From Fuerstiella sp041398845 (lineage in GTDB: Bacteria; Planctomycetota; Planctomycetia; Planctomycetales; Planctomycetaceae): 64,000 nucleotides of DNA. Where the stretch lies: NCBI GenBank assembly GCA_041398845.1, contig JAWKTZ010000008.1, forward strand, positions 434,001 to 498,000, read 5' to 3'. Position numbers and translations under genes: made by a program. This document shows, piece after piece, positions 23,001 through 28,926 of this stretch. A model generated the notes under the pieces. That model was not told the DNA's origin, did no database searches, and saw only the letters and a list, made by a program, of their open reading frames with translations. Positions within the stretch are counted from its first letter, which is position 1, and each line of letters opens with the position of its first letter.

Positions 23001-26000
23001 CCGGCGATCAATCCGGTGGACGACACGGTGGCTCCGGGCAGAAGATGCACGCCGTGGTTATCACTGCTCAACGCATCGCCACCACCGGTTCCAGTCAGAC
23101 TGATGGCACCCCGAGCCGACGTGATGACTCCGGCGGCCTGTACCTGAATGCCGTCGTTGTGGCTCCCGGTATCGCCACCCGTGCCGGTCAGGTTGATGGC
23201 TCCGCTGTCGGTCTGAATGGTGGAATTCACCGTAATTCCGTTTGCTGTGCTTCCCGGAGCGGCCATTGCCAGCATGGTGATCATGCCGGGGCCGGAACTG
23301 ACAGCTCGATCGGACACGGTGATCGTTCCATTCGCGGCGGTGACCGAACTGTGTCCGTTGTTCTGAGTTCTGAGTCCGATGGCGTCGATGTCGGAATCCA
23401 GATCGATGATTTCGACATCCTGCGTTGCGGTGATGCTGATATTCAGCGCGGCCGTTGTGATTTCCGCGTCCAACTGGACAGACGTGCCAGCGTTCGGCGA
23501 GACCGTGATGTTTTCCGCTGTGGCCGACTTAAACAGAATCTGCTGCGCCGCCAGTTCCATCACGGCGTTGTTATTGCCGACCGTCGCGTCGTTCAGCACG
23601 ATGTCGGTTGCTTCCAGACGCAGTTCGCCTGGAACATTGACGTCGCCGATGGTGACATTTCCGTCGGCCACCAAAGCCAAATCGGTTGTTACCGGAGCCG
23701 ATCCGGATGCATCGATGTTGCCCGTCGCGTGAATGAATGCGCTGGTGGCGGAGTTAATCGTGACGATTGTGTCGTCCGTTTCTCTGACGGCGATGAGACC
23801 TCCGGCAGACAACGTCAGTGTTGCCGACTGTGTTTCAATGGCGTCCAGCGCAGCCGGAGCTGTGGTCAGCAACATGCCTCCGACACCAAACGTGCCGATA
23901 TCGTTTGCCGCGCTGATGGTGACTCCACCCGCGACCGCATTGACATCAACATCTGTGTCGCCGTTGTCCAGTACGCTGCCCGCAGTGGATGTGACGGCGA
24001 CGGCGGCGGCCGTGGCATTTGTTGTTGTCAGGCTACTTAACAGAATGTCTTCTGAGGCCGTCAGAGTAATCGTGCCGCTGCCCGCGTCAATAACCGCTCC
24101 ATCGGCCATGGTAATGCTACCGTCGCCATTGGCATTGTCGTCGGCCGTCAGTGACACGTTTCCGCTGACCGACGTGATATCACCGGCAGCTCCCAGCATA
24201 ATGTCGTTGCACACCGTGATCGTGATGTCACTGGTTGTGCTCTGAATGGCGGAATTCAACGTCAGCGAACCGATGTTGATCAGCGTGACGGTTCCGGTCG
24301 CATTCAGCGGACCGTTCAGAACCAGCGTTTCATCGCAGGCCGCGCTGCCGCGAATGTCGATGTCGTTGGCCGTGATTGCTCCGAACGTTCCCGTGTCGAT
24401 TCCATCGTTGTCGGCGTCCATGCGAGCCGTAAAGTTGCCTCGAAAAGCTCCTTCGGTGAGGTTGACGGAGACCGTGGAGACATTCCCGTCCGAATTCAGT
24501 GTCAGCGACACCATGCCGGCGGCTGCGGCCACGGTCACGGCACCGGACAGAGCAATCTGACCATCGGCGGCGTTGGCGTCCGTATCGGAATTCGTCAGAA
24601 TCGTGTCTGTGCCGAGTACAATGTTGTCGTTGTAGTTCTGGCTGGTCGTCGTGTCGATCGTTCCGCCGTTCATTGCGATCGAACCGGCAGCGTCGGTGGT
24701 GATGCTGGCAAATCGCTGTCCGCCGTCACCGACGGCACCGGCAAACGCGGTGATTCCGCTGCCGTTGATCACCAGCGATTCTTCGCCGTCGGTCAGACTT
24801 CGAAGCGTGGAGGCAAAGCTGATGTTGCTTCCTGTCAGAGTTGTTGTGTCTGCTGAGGAATCCAGCGTCACGGCATCGTTGTAGGTCTGGTCTCCCGTGG
24901 TGTTAACGCTTCCGCCGTTGATCGCCGTACTTCCGGCGGCGTCAGTCGTGAGACTCGCCAGACGCTGACTGTTGTCACCGACGGCTCCGAGAAACATGGT
25001 TGCGCCGGTCGCATTCACGGTCAGAGCATCTTCTCCATCGACGGTGCTGCGAACGGTCGATGCGAACGTGACATCGCTGGCCGTCAGGACGGTTGAGTTG
25101 CCAGGAGCCGCAGCGTTCAGCGTCACGGCATCATTGTACGTTTGGGCTCCCGTGGTGGTGATGCTGCCGCCATTGATGGCCGTTGAACCGGCGGCGTCTG
25201 TGGTCAGGCTGGCGAGCCGTTGAGCATTGTCGCCGACGGGTCCGTGGAAGGTGGTGACGCCGCTGGCGTTGATGGTCAGAGTTTCCTCACCGTCCACGAG
25301 GCTCCTGAGTGAAGACGCGAGAGTGGGTGAACCAAAGGTGACGTTGGTTCCGTTCAGAATCACGGCATTGCCGGCGGAATCCAGCGTTGTGACTCCTTCA
25401 TAGGTCTGATCTCCGGTGGTGATCACAGCCGCGCTGGTGATGCGTATCTCTTCGGCTCCGTTGCCGGCAAGGATTGACAACGACGCATTGGCGTGAGCAT
25501 TGTCGCCCCCGGTGACCGTGACAAGGTCGTCACCGTCAACGGCTGTGGTGTCGATGACCAGATGGCCGTTGTTCCAGAAGGCGGCTGTTTCAATCGGAAC
25601 GAGGTTGGATGTTCCGGAAACCACCAGCGCCGCGTTGACATTTCCGGCAAAGAAGTCGGTGCCGTTGGCGATGGTCAGCACATCATCGGCGCCAGGCAGC
25701 ACAAGCGTCGCGGTGATCATGCCGGTGATGTCCACGGGTTCCAGGCCCGTAAACACAATTGCATCCCCACCGCTCACAATATGATTGGCACCGGCCGTGC
25801 CAACTCGAATCACCCCGTTGCCTGTCACAGCCGCGTCCGGAGTGTACGTGGCGCTGACGCTGCCGCCGCCGGTGACAGACAGACCGTCCCCGCCCAGTGC
25901 CGACTGAGTTCCGCCGTTAAACTGAAGTCCGCCGGTTCCCGTGATCGGATCACCGCCACTGTAGTCGATGCGCAGCAGGTCGTCACCGGCGTTGGTGTTC

Positions 26001-28510
26001 ACGAAAATTGTTCCCGTCACCGAAGCAGCGCTGAAGTTCTGACTCATTGCTGCGGCGGCGGTTCCGTTGCCAAGATTCGCAACGCCGGATGTCACCACCA
26101 CATCGGTCCCGGAACGCGAGATGGTGATGGTGTCGTCCAGACCGCCAATGGTTTCATCACTGACGAACAGGTCTCCACCAACAAGTCGTGCCAGCAACGG
26201 CGTGTCGTCGTTGACGATGGTGCCCGTCGAAGGACTCCCGGTATGACTCAGGAACATCGCCGAATTGATACCGGCGTTGGTGGCTGTGATCGTTCCGAGA
26301 ACGACGCTGAATGTTTCATCGGTTTCGAACGTGGTGTCTCCCGACACGTTGACGACAATGGTCTGGACTTCATTGGCCGTTCCGACAAATGACACCGATG
26401 TGGCGGCGGATGCATAGTCAGTCGGAGCGACCGCTGTGCCATCACTGGTGGACCAGTTCAGCGACAATCCGCCTTCAACGGCGGCTGAAAGAGTGACCTG
26501 GAAGTTGAACGCTGTCGAGCCGGAATCTCCTTCGTCCATGGTGACACCCGTCGGACTGACGAACGACAGCACCGCCGAATCATTGTTCTGAATCGTCCCC
26601 AGTCCCATGGCATCGCTGATGCTGATCACCGTCGGGTTGGGCATTCCGCCGATCTGTGCGTTGGAGAGCAGAACCTGAAACTGTTCGTCAGCTTCCACAA
26701 TTGTGTCGTTGTTCACGGTCACCGTGACGGTCTGAGTCAGGGAGCCGCCGCTGGTGAAGGTCAGCGTCTGGTTACTGATCGCAGTGTAGTCTGTTCCGGC
26801 AACCGCCTGTCCCGGCAGGTCTGCGGTGTTCACCACGACCGTGACGTCCTCAGCCACTGCCTGATCCAGGGTCACTGTAAAGACAAACGCTCCGTTTTCC
26901 AGAGCCGTGATATCATTGACGGACAGACTGGCACCGTCATCGTCAGCAATCGTGATGGTCGCCTGATTGACGGTGCCGATGCGATCGTTCGCACCGACGG
27001 CTGCCAGAGTCCCGCTGAATGTTTCGTTTCCTTCCACCAGATTGTCACCGAGAACCGTCACAGAGACGGCGGCCGTCGTCTGGCTGGCGGCGAAGTTGAC
27101 CGTCATCACCCCGGCGGTGTAGTCGGTTCCGGCAATCGCTGTATCCAGGCCCAGTGAAGCCAGATTGACGTTCACAGACGACGCGCCGCTGACGTCGCCG
27201 TCGCGAGTAATCGTGACGGTGACGGTGTCAGTCGCATCAACGTCCGCTTCGGCCACGGTAAAAGTCGATGCCGTAAAGTCATACGTTGTGACTGCGGTCA
27301 GCACGACATCGTTGCCGTCACCGCCGACGTAGGAAATTTCAAAGATGTTGTTTCCCGTATCAATCAACTGGCCTTCCAGCAATCCACTGAAGTTCCCGGT
27401 GACGGCGCTGCCACCCAGATTGTCAACCAACAGAAACTGGTCACCGGCCGAAGCGGCCACGGCACTGTCATCAAACGTCAGATTTCCATCCAGAGCGACC
27501 TGAGCTGTTGCCGAAACCGCTCCGACGGCCCCCGAGGAAGGAAACATCGACAGATCGTCTATTTCCAGACTGCTTCCGGGATCAAGATCAAAGTCTGTCG
27601 TTGCAACGTTCCCCGTGACATGCAGAACACCGCCGCTGGCGACAGTGAGTGACGTTTGCGCACTGCCCTGACCGGTCAGGTTTCCGCCGCCATCAATACT
27701 GACACCTCCCGGCGTTCCACTCAGACTGAACGTGGTGGCAGAACTGGGGCCGGTGACTGTCAGACTGGAATCTTCCGTGATTGATACGTTGGTCCCGTTG
27801 AATGTGACTGAATCGAAATGCGTCGTATCGCCGGCGCTGTCGCCCAATGTGATCAGGCCGGATGACATCAATGTCCCGTTGCCGGCGACATCAATGGTCG
27901 CACCGATGCTGTCCGTCACGTTGCCGCCGGCGGTGAGCATCAGTGACGATGTCAATTGCAGCCCGGCGATGTTGATGCCGTCCGCGTCATTCAGAATCAG
28001 GGAGTCAGCCTGAATATCCACGTTGTCAAGGTCCGTTGCGGGAGCATCCAGAACCACATTGCCACCCGGCGCATCAATGTTCAGCGTCGCGATGTGCAGT
28101 CCCATCGCTCCGTCGGTCACATTGGCCAGCGGGTTGGTCAGGTCGTCAATGCTGATGGTCGTCACCGGGCCGGCCACGGCGGAATCGACCGTCAGCACTT
28201 TCATGAAGGGATCAAGTGTCAGGCCGACGGCCACATCGGCGACATCCCAGACTCCGTTGGTCAGGGTGAACTGATGAACGTCCGGAGACAGCGACGTTGT
28301 TTCCACCTGAAGCGAATCGCCGGAATCGAAACCATCCAGAGTCAGCAGGCCGGCGGCCAGAGCGAACGAAGCGTCTGGCAGTCGACGGCGCTCCAGCGGC
28401 AGAACCCGAAACGACAGTTCCAGCCGAGCGTCGTCATCGCGGTGCCGACCTTTCAACAGGTGTCGCAGATGTCGCAACAGACGACCGATTGATCTTTTGG
28501 AATTCCCCAT
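8024..28510 (-). CDS. Giant repeat protein (6,828 aa), predicted exported beta-helix adhesin-like, with Calx-beta domains
   Basis: The N-terminus is basic and carries LERRRLPDASF (39-49), a variant of the planctomycete LEPR-XLL motif that precedes exported domains. Residues ~130-400 are haemagglutinin-like beta repeats. Three Calx-beta domains span ~405-770, each ending in a DD/ND-type calcium motif (IADDDG, IQNNDS, IVNDDT). A long beta-helix-like region (~772-2290) follows, then about 13 tandem 225-residue units (~2290-5285), then decayed copies (~5285-6050), and a non-repetitive beta-rich end to 6828. Near the C-terminus a short hydrophobic stretch (AAGTIGLGILA) is followed by many Arg residues, which could be a sorting or anchoring signal. 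There is no classical Sec signal peptide. Composition is Asp/Thr/Asn/Gly/Ile-rich and Cys-free in the repeats, as in large surface adhesins. Role in attachment or envelope structure is inferred. The kinase gene follows through an ATGA overlap. Promoter probably lies in the 28511-28926 divergent gap. Confidence 0.93.
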   Translation of the reverse strand: MGNSKRSIGRLLRHLRHLLKGRHRDDDARLELSFRVLPLERRRLPDASFALAAGLLTLDGFDSGDSLQVETTSLSPDVHQFTLTNGVWDVADVAVGLTLDPFMKVLTVDSAVAGPVTTISIDDLTNPLANVTDGAMGLHIATLNIDAPGGNVVLDAPATDLDNVDIQADSLILNDADGINIAGLQLTSSLMLTAGGNVTDSIGATIDVAGNGTLMSSGLITLGDSAGDTTHFDSVTFNGTNVSITEDSSLTVTGPSSATTFSLSGTPGGVSIDGGGNLTGQGSAQTSLTVASGGVLHVTGNVATTDFDLDPGSSLEIDDLSMFPSSGAVGAVSATAQVALDGNLTFDDSAVAASAGDQFLLVDNLGGSAVTGNFSGLLEGQLIDTGNNIFEISYVGGDGNDVVLTAVTTYDFTASTFTVAEADVDATDTVTVTITRDGDVSGASSVNVNLASLGLDTAIAGTDYTAGVMTVNFAASQTTAAVSVTVLGDNLVEGNETFSGTLAAVGANDRIGTVNQATITIADDDGASLSVNDITALENGAFVFTVTLDQAVAEDVTVVVNTADLPGQAVAGTDYTAISNQTLTFTSGGSLTQTVTVTVNNDTIVEADEQFQVLLSNAQIGGMPNPTVISISDAMGLGTIQNNDSAVLSFVSPTGVTMDEGDSGSTAFNFQVTLSAAVEGGLSLNWSTSDGTAVAPTDYASAATSVSFVGTANEVQTIVVNVSGDTTFETDETFSVVLGTITATNAGINSAMFLSHTGSPSTGTIVNDDTPLLARLVGGDLFVSDETIGGLDDTITISRSGTDVVVTSGVANLGNGTAAAAMSQNFSAASVTGTIFVNTNAGDDLLRIDYSGGDPITGTGGLQFNGGTQSALGGDGLSVTGGGSVSATYTPDAAVTGNGVIRVGTAGANHIVSGGDAIVFTGLEPVDITGMITATLVLPGADDVLTIANGTDFFAGNVNAALVVSGTSNLVPIETAAFWNNGHLVIDTTAVDGDDLVTVTGGDNAHANASLSILAGNGAEEIRITSAAVITTGDQTYEGVTTLDSAGNAVILNGTNVTFGSPTLASSLRSLVDGEETLTINASGVTTFHGPVGDNAQRLASLTTDAAGSTAINGGSITTTGAQTYNDAVTLNAAAPGNSTVLTASDVTFASTVRSTVDGEDALTVNATGATMFLGAVGDNSQRLASLTTDAAGSTAINGGSVNTTGDQTYNDAVTLDSSADTTTLTGSNISFASTLRSLTDGEESLVINGSGITAFAGAVGDGGQRFASITTDAAGSIAMNGGTIDTTTSQNYNDNIVLGTDTILTNSDTDANAADGQIALSGAVTVAAAAGMVSLTLNSDGNVSTVSVNLTEGAFRGNFTARMDADNDGIDTGTFGAITANDIDIRGSAACDETLVLNGPLNATGTVTLINIGSLTLNSAIQSTTSDITITVCNDIMLGAAGDITSVSGNVSLTADDNANGDGSITMADGAVIDAGSGTITLTASEDILLSSLTTTNATAAAVAVTSTAGSVLDNGDTDVDVNAVAGGVTISAANDIGTFGVGGMLLTTAPAALDAIETQSATLTLSAGGLIAVRETDDTIVTINSATSAFIHATGNIDASGSAPVTTDLALVADGNVTIGDVNVPGELRLEATDIVLNDATVGNNNAVMELAAQQILFKSATAENITVSPNAGTSVQLDAEITTAALNISITATQDVEIIDLDSDIDAIGLRTQNNGHSSVTAANGTITVSDRAVSSGPGMITMLAMAAPGSTANGITVNSTIQTDSGAINLTGTGGDTGSHNDGIQVQAAGVITSARGAISLTGTGGGDALSSDNHGVHLLPGATVSSTGLIAGNVTVTGTGGTGSGGGHHGVLVDNAAVTSVDGFITLNGTGGTGTAGNNAGVVLDSDAVVRSTGLATVQITGLGGEGAAGVDGIRILDTTIAGIGTVVESVTGSIQLDGTAGFVGTGGSGVGVLMNGTGSATIRSTGTIATDGSAAAITINATGGTGAAGQAGLLMMGTSQTITAVDGDIAVTGDAGSGIGTDNIGIDLQAGSTIVSTGTTVDAAAVLLSGSGSQVAATTNAGIHVHSAVTLTTAAGDLLLESRDTRSDIVVDANLTSASGHISLTAADDIDLNANVSTGAAGTIWMLASNQFVDGISGIDMQLGTTVTTAGGNMRLAADNSGDVLLSSLNANGGNVSIVAEGSVLDANAGSTNVQATTLRIWADAIVNADGSHDTAAAGDGTGSIGTFGSPEVTTNVNILAARSATGMNIRELNGVVIDNTGDLSVQQVHFNSTLTTVTDTNLSDLVTTNNGSIVLRAVAGTITLNDGTAPADGNAIVADGTGNVLVQTEALGTDIIVDADIRSTTGHITLMAVQNILLNANVDVVTAGAGSIVLDAGTGAVTMDATATLQTVDGSIRVKADQDITVGDITATNANVSLVSILGSILDADPDDTDIDITALGLRMNAAIGIGTPTNAIETSVNVITARAGSGGIHVIEANGIIVDDVTVTTQKVQNDASVLPIIDAIQSDLVTTNNGSIVLRALAGTITLNDGTAPADGNAIVADGTGNVLIQTEAAGTDIIVNADIRSTTGHITLMAVQNILLNANVDVVTAGAGSIVLDAGTGAVTMDATATLQTVDGSIRVKADQDITVGDITATNGNVSLVSILGSILDADPDDSDLDITASGLRMNAAIGIGTPTNAIETSVNVITARAGSGGIHVIEANGIIVDDVTVTTQKVQNDASELPIIDAIQSDLVTTNNGSIVLRALAGTITLNDGTAPADGNAVIADGTGNVLIQTEALGTDILVNADIRSTTGHITLMAVQNIVLNANVDVVTTGAGSIVLDAGTGAVTMDATATLQTVDGSIRVKADQDITVGDITATNGNVSLVSVLGSILDADPDDSDLDVTALGLRMNAAIGIGTPTNAIETSVNVITARAGSGGINIIEANGVIVDDVTVTTQKVQNDASVLPIIDAIQSDLVTTNNGSIVLRALAGTITLNDGTAPADGNAVVADGTGNVLIQTEAAGTDILVNADIRSTTGHITLMAVENIVLNANVDVVTTGAGSIVLDAGTGAVTMDATATLQTVDGSIRVKADQDITVGDITATNGNVSLVSVLGSILDADPDDTDIDITALGLRMNAAIGIGTPTNAIETSVNVITARAGSGGIHVIEANGIIVDDVTVTTRKVQNDASVLPIIDAIQSDLVTTNNGSIVLRALAGTITLNDGTAPADGNSVVADGTGNVLIQTEALGTDILVNADIRSTTGHITLMAVENIVLNANVGVVTTGSGSIVLDAGTGAVTMHPTATLQTVDGSIRVKADQDITVGDITATNANVSLVSTLGSILDADADDTDIDVTALGLRMNAAIGIGTPTNAIETSVNVITARAGSGGIHVIEANGIIVDDVTVTTQKVQNDASVLPIIDAIQSDLVTTNNGSIVLRALAGTITLNDGTAPADGNAIVADGTGNVLIQTEAAGTDIIVNADIRSTTGHITLMAVQNILLNANVDVVTAGAGSIVLDAGTGAVTMDATATLQTVDGSIRVKADQDITVGDITATNGNVSLVSILGSILDADPDDSDLDITASGLRMNAAIGIGTPTNAIETSVNVITARAGSGGIHVIEANGIIVDDVTVTTQKVQNDASELPIIDAIQSDLVTTNNGSIVLRALAGTITLNDGTAPADGNAVIADGTGNVLIQTEALGTDILVNADIRSTTGHITLMAVQNIVLNANVDVVTTGAGSIVLDAGTGAVTMDATATLQTVDGSIRVKADQDITVGDITATNGNVSLVSVLGSILDADPDDSDLDVTALGLRMNAAIGIGTPTNAIETSVNVITARAGSGGINIIEANGVIVDDVTVTTQKVQNDASVLPIIDAIQSDLVTTNNGSIVLRALAGTITLNDGTAPADGNAVVADGTGNVLIQTEAAGTDILVNADIRSTTGHITLMAVENIVLNANVDVVTTGAGSIVLDAGTGAVTMDATATLQTVDGSIRVKADQDITVGDITATNGNVSLVSVLGSILDADPDDTDIDITALGLRMNAAIGIGTPTNAIETSVNVITARAGSGGIHVIEANGIIVDDVTVTTRKVQNDASVLPIIDAIQSDLVTTNNGSIVLRALAGTITLNDGTAPADGNSVVADGTGNVLIQTEALGTDILVNADIRSTTGHITLMAVENIVLNANVGVVTTGSGSIVLDAGTGAVTMHPTATLQTVDGSIRVKADQDITVGDITATNANVSLVSTLGSILDADADDTDIDVTALGLRMNAAIGIGTPTNAIETSVNVITARAGSGGIHVIEANGIIVDDVTVTTQKVQNDASVLPIIDAIQSDLVTTNNGSIVLRALAGTITLNDGTAPADGNAIVADGTGNVLIQTEAAGTDIIVNADIRSTTGHITLMAVQNILLNANVDVVTAGAGSIVLDAGTGAVTMDATATLQTVDGSIRVKADQDITVGDITATNGNVSLVSILGSILDADPDDSDLDITASGLRMNAAIGIGTPTNAIETSVNVITARAGSGGIHVIEANGIIVDDVTVTTQKVQNDASELPIIDAIQSDLVTTNNGSIVLRALAGTITLNDGTAPADGNAVIADGTGNVLIQTEALGTDILVNADIRSTTGHITLMAVQNIVLNANVDVVTTGAGSIVLDAGTGAVTMDATATLQTVDGSIRVKADQDITVGDITATNGNVSLVSVLGSILDADPDDSDLDVTALGLRMNAAIGIGTPTNAIETSVNVITARAGSGGINIIEANGVIVDDVTVTTQKVQNDASVLPIIDAIQSDLVTTNNGSIVLRALAGTITLNDGTAPADGNAVVADGTGNVLIQTEAAGTDILVNADIRSTTGHITLMAVENIVLNANVDVVTTGAGSIVLDAGTGAVTMDATATLQTVDGSIRVKADQDITVGDITATNGNVSLVSVLGSILDADPDDTDIDITALGLRMNAAIGIGTPTNAIETSVNVITARAGSGGIHVIEANGIIVDDVTVTTRKVQNDASVLPIIDAIQSDLVTTNNGSIVLRALAGTITLNDGTAPADGNSVVADGTGNVLIQTEALGTDILVNADIRSTTGHITLMAVENIVLNANVGVVTTGSGSIVLDAGTGAVTMHPTATLQTVDGSIRVKADQDITVGDITATNANVSLVSTLGSILDADADDTDIDVTALGLRMNAAIGIGTPTNAIETSVNVITARAGSGGIHVIEANGIIVDDVTVTTQKVQNDASVLPIIDAIQSDLVTTNNGSIVLRALAGTITLNDGTAPADGNAIVADGTGNVLIQTEAAGTDIIVNADIRSTTGHITLMAVDDVLFNADVQTDGTSGPNSGSVLIIANNGTADGVGLDGVIMANDTSVTTHSGVIRILADNESDIVLGRLDTVDADFAAGAVTLLAERSILDGAGDLSELNIQTATLRMIADAALTNAANQSGQIGAADLANVNPDTNINAIDIQVMTLAAQSADGIYLSEADGLTVGATGSITVRQVNIDNTLTPATDASLSDLTTTNNGPIKLTSGGFITVDDGDVDGFGIQAHSTIDPNTTNSPGSILLQALTDVTINADINSGRGHVSLIAGGNVMQNADVLTDGTLNTTAPEGTVLVQAQNDVVMANGTVTRSLNGEIRVNAIAGSVVLGLVDTGNGTGAVSVLAGVDVLDQNTDFTDLNIQTDRLRIVADTGRIGAPGGQGIDTEAMTLAAMSATGIYVQELTDVTIGSTGDITVQRVNFNSTLTPVADLSLADLTTTNSGPIKLTSGGSIIVNDGNTDGIGVRAHSTVDPNGANSPGSVLLQAANNVTINSDVITWDGTIATNGDLNPGRGHISVVAGNNVVQNADILTDGTQEATDPEGTIHINAQNDVLMANGTLTRSLDGETRIEAGDGTVRLGLIDTGAGTGAVSISAGIDILDNNDTALNIQAGTLRMVADSNLDLSGTIGLPDDGPPSANVNAIDLRVDILAAQSFSGIFVLAENSLTIDATGDITVQQVNFDSTLTSVMNASLSDLTTTSGAIEVVVSTGTLTVNSGSNSGTDGVLIKGSGDILLETLEMSGHIEVNADIRATDLDGRADLTFADDEQIVIRTADHGDLTGQVKMADGVTITTDDAPSADIQSGSGNSVNVSTPEEAQQFRVGSQVTVVYRSASGEISSERFSVTGVGGATITLNDSITSGLTPIRLLNEFTDTAQTSFALTSVNSPTSITINLPALSTFFTDPGGASADSSSNAGRIVTIVDGDSAPETFLIRDVSGDTITLDHAMRGTFSSGATVLISEGSPVSLRGSALAGSNQIVLDDISGFAVGSTIRLATTVTPSDLSTAQVVQEVFVVTARDTGSGTLTLDRTLVHDFANDTTHPAFAVLEVGDRITLSAGDGTGEVSFGENITISTDYGVARQFTYRPTGLADTGGDNTAFFFNDAPIKGQLVSARPQEFLATFTLQVGQLNEENLRLDFDWRDPENGQRAEIQAGELNDDELITSQRYQLLRLDVGNALYDLAHTYTLDELVNLQEAIDNTRFIVDFAVAHHESITVRGAILPDTPVDVPPVTLVDEVVAGGRVSATDDVTTGQNPYRVSLAENLDDADLIFEPGEVEFVIPSGFPVGFFAKVLPPELVAPQVFVQEPTTPIFAQFIQQVQSVSSFSTAKGTEVYFQVVRDWFDPDDPRQTIEDRIPQSEFNTVENLEDLISEEPEKYPDGTGYKVILVIETGSGSIRRPVLEFEISGGLPGVISNDLPDDPDDMKLEVIENPERAPLLSDPESEPEPSDTDGPAARLDNVGSVHAVSANMPTSHLVSPYTDVSSSSVSPDTTSEDTQAADLSAAGTIGLGILASRRLAAFRNNLRRPQPSASLSRAARTLRQLRNQGEEA
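12660..21640. repeat. Array of about 13 tandem 675-bp (225-codon) units
   Basis: Landmarks such as the stretch GTGGTGCTGCGGATGTCGGC recur every 675 bases from about 12,675 to about 21,460. The unit is an exact multiple of three, so the reading frame of the giant gene is kept. Each unit encodes the same order of segments: a D-rich turn (DADPDD), TPTNAIETSVNVITARAG, VQNDAS-LPIIDAIQSDL, TINDGTAPADGN-like turn, DIRSTTGHITLMAV, and GSIRVKADQDITVGDITATN. Neighbouring units differ. For example 12721-12780 and 13396-13455 differ at 10 of 60 bases. Flanking copies at both ends (10,600-12,650 and beyond 21,640) are more diverged and change spacing, so the array grades into older repeats. Confidence 0.95.
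12668..21166. repeat. 2,700-bp higher-order tandem repeat, three full copies plus 399 bp
   Basis: Blocks 12668-15367, 15368-18067 and 18068-20767 show no base difference in the lines I compared, and the partial fourth block runs identically to 21166. Each block contains four distinguishable 675-bp units. They are marked, for example, by TRKVQN versus TQKVQN, DASELP versus DASVLP, and MHPTA versus MDATA in the protein. Identity breaks at 12667 on one side (CATCAACG against CATGAGCG) and at 21167 on the other. Each block adds 900 residues to the protein. Copy number could be misjudged by short-read assembly. Confidence 0.92.
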
Positions 28511-28926
28511 GGCGTCCGAGTTTCCAGTCCACCTGATTCTGAAAGAAGTGTTTTCTCACTTTACTGCCGATTGGAACCGATTGTGAACAGAATTCTCGCC
28601 GACACCTGGCACTTCGGCCGTTGCGTGGCATGCCGTCCGGCTCGGGAACGGCCTGGTTCAATCAGCTCGCCGGAACCCTCACGCCTTCACCACCAGGCGA
28701 TTTCTGCAGCTTCCTGCCAAACATAACCTGAGAATGCTGCGCAAAGACTGCTGTTTCTGTAAAACGAACCGATTGAATCAGTTTCTCTAAGAATGCCGGT
28801 CCGGTTCTTCCGAACGTTTTATCAGGTGCGAAGTCCGCCTCAGTGCGCGAACCTGTGACAATGGACTCAAGTCCGCCATCAGGGCATTCGCCAGGCCGAC
28901 GGCACCCGCCTCAAGGACCGGTACAT
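28511..28926. promoter_or_regulatory. Divergent intergenic region of the giant gene and the exported Cys protein
   Basis: These 416 bases separate two divergent starts and must hold promoters for both. On the minus strand, TTCACA, an 18-base spacer and TAAAGT lie about 50-80 bases before the giant gene start. This is a weak sigma-70-like match and is only a candidate. For the plus-strand gene, TTGAAT near 28,773 is a possible -35 without a convincing -10. I see no operator palindrome. Confidence 0.3.

Noticed and set aside
22190..24040. 616-codon plus-strand open frame
   Set aside because: It lies wholly opposite the giant gene, has no ribosome site and gives low-complexity Gly/Ser/Asp sequence, as expected for an antisense shadow.
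8024..28510. Split of the giant gene into several genes or a frameshift
   Set aside because: The frame is open throughout and both repeat periods are multiples of three, so one continuous gene is the simplest reading.
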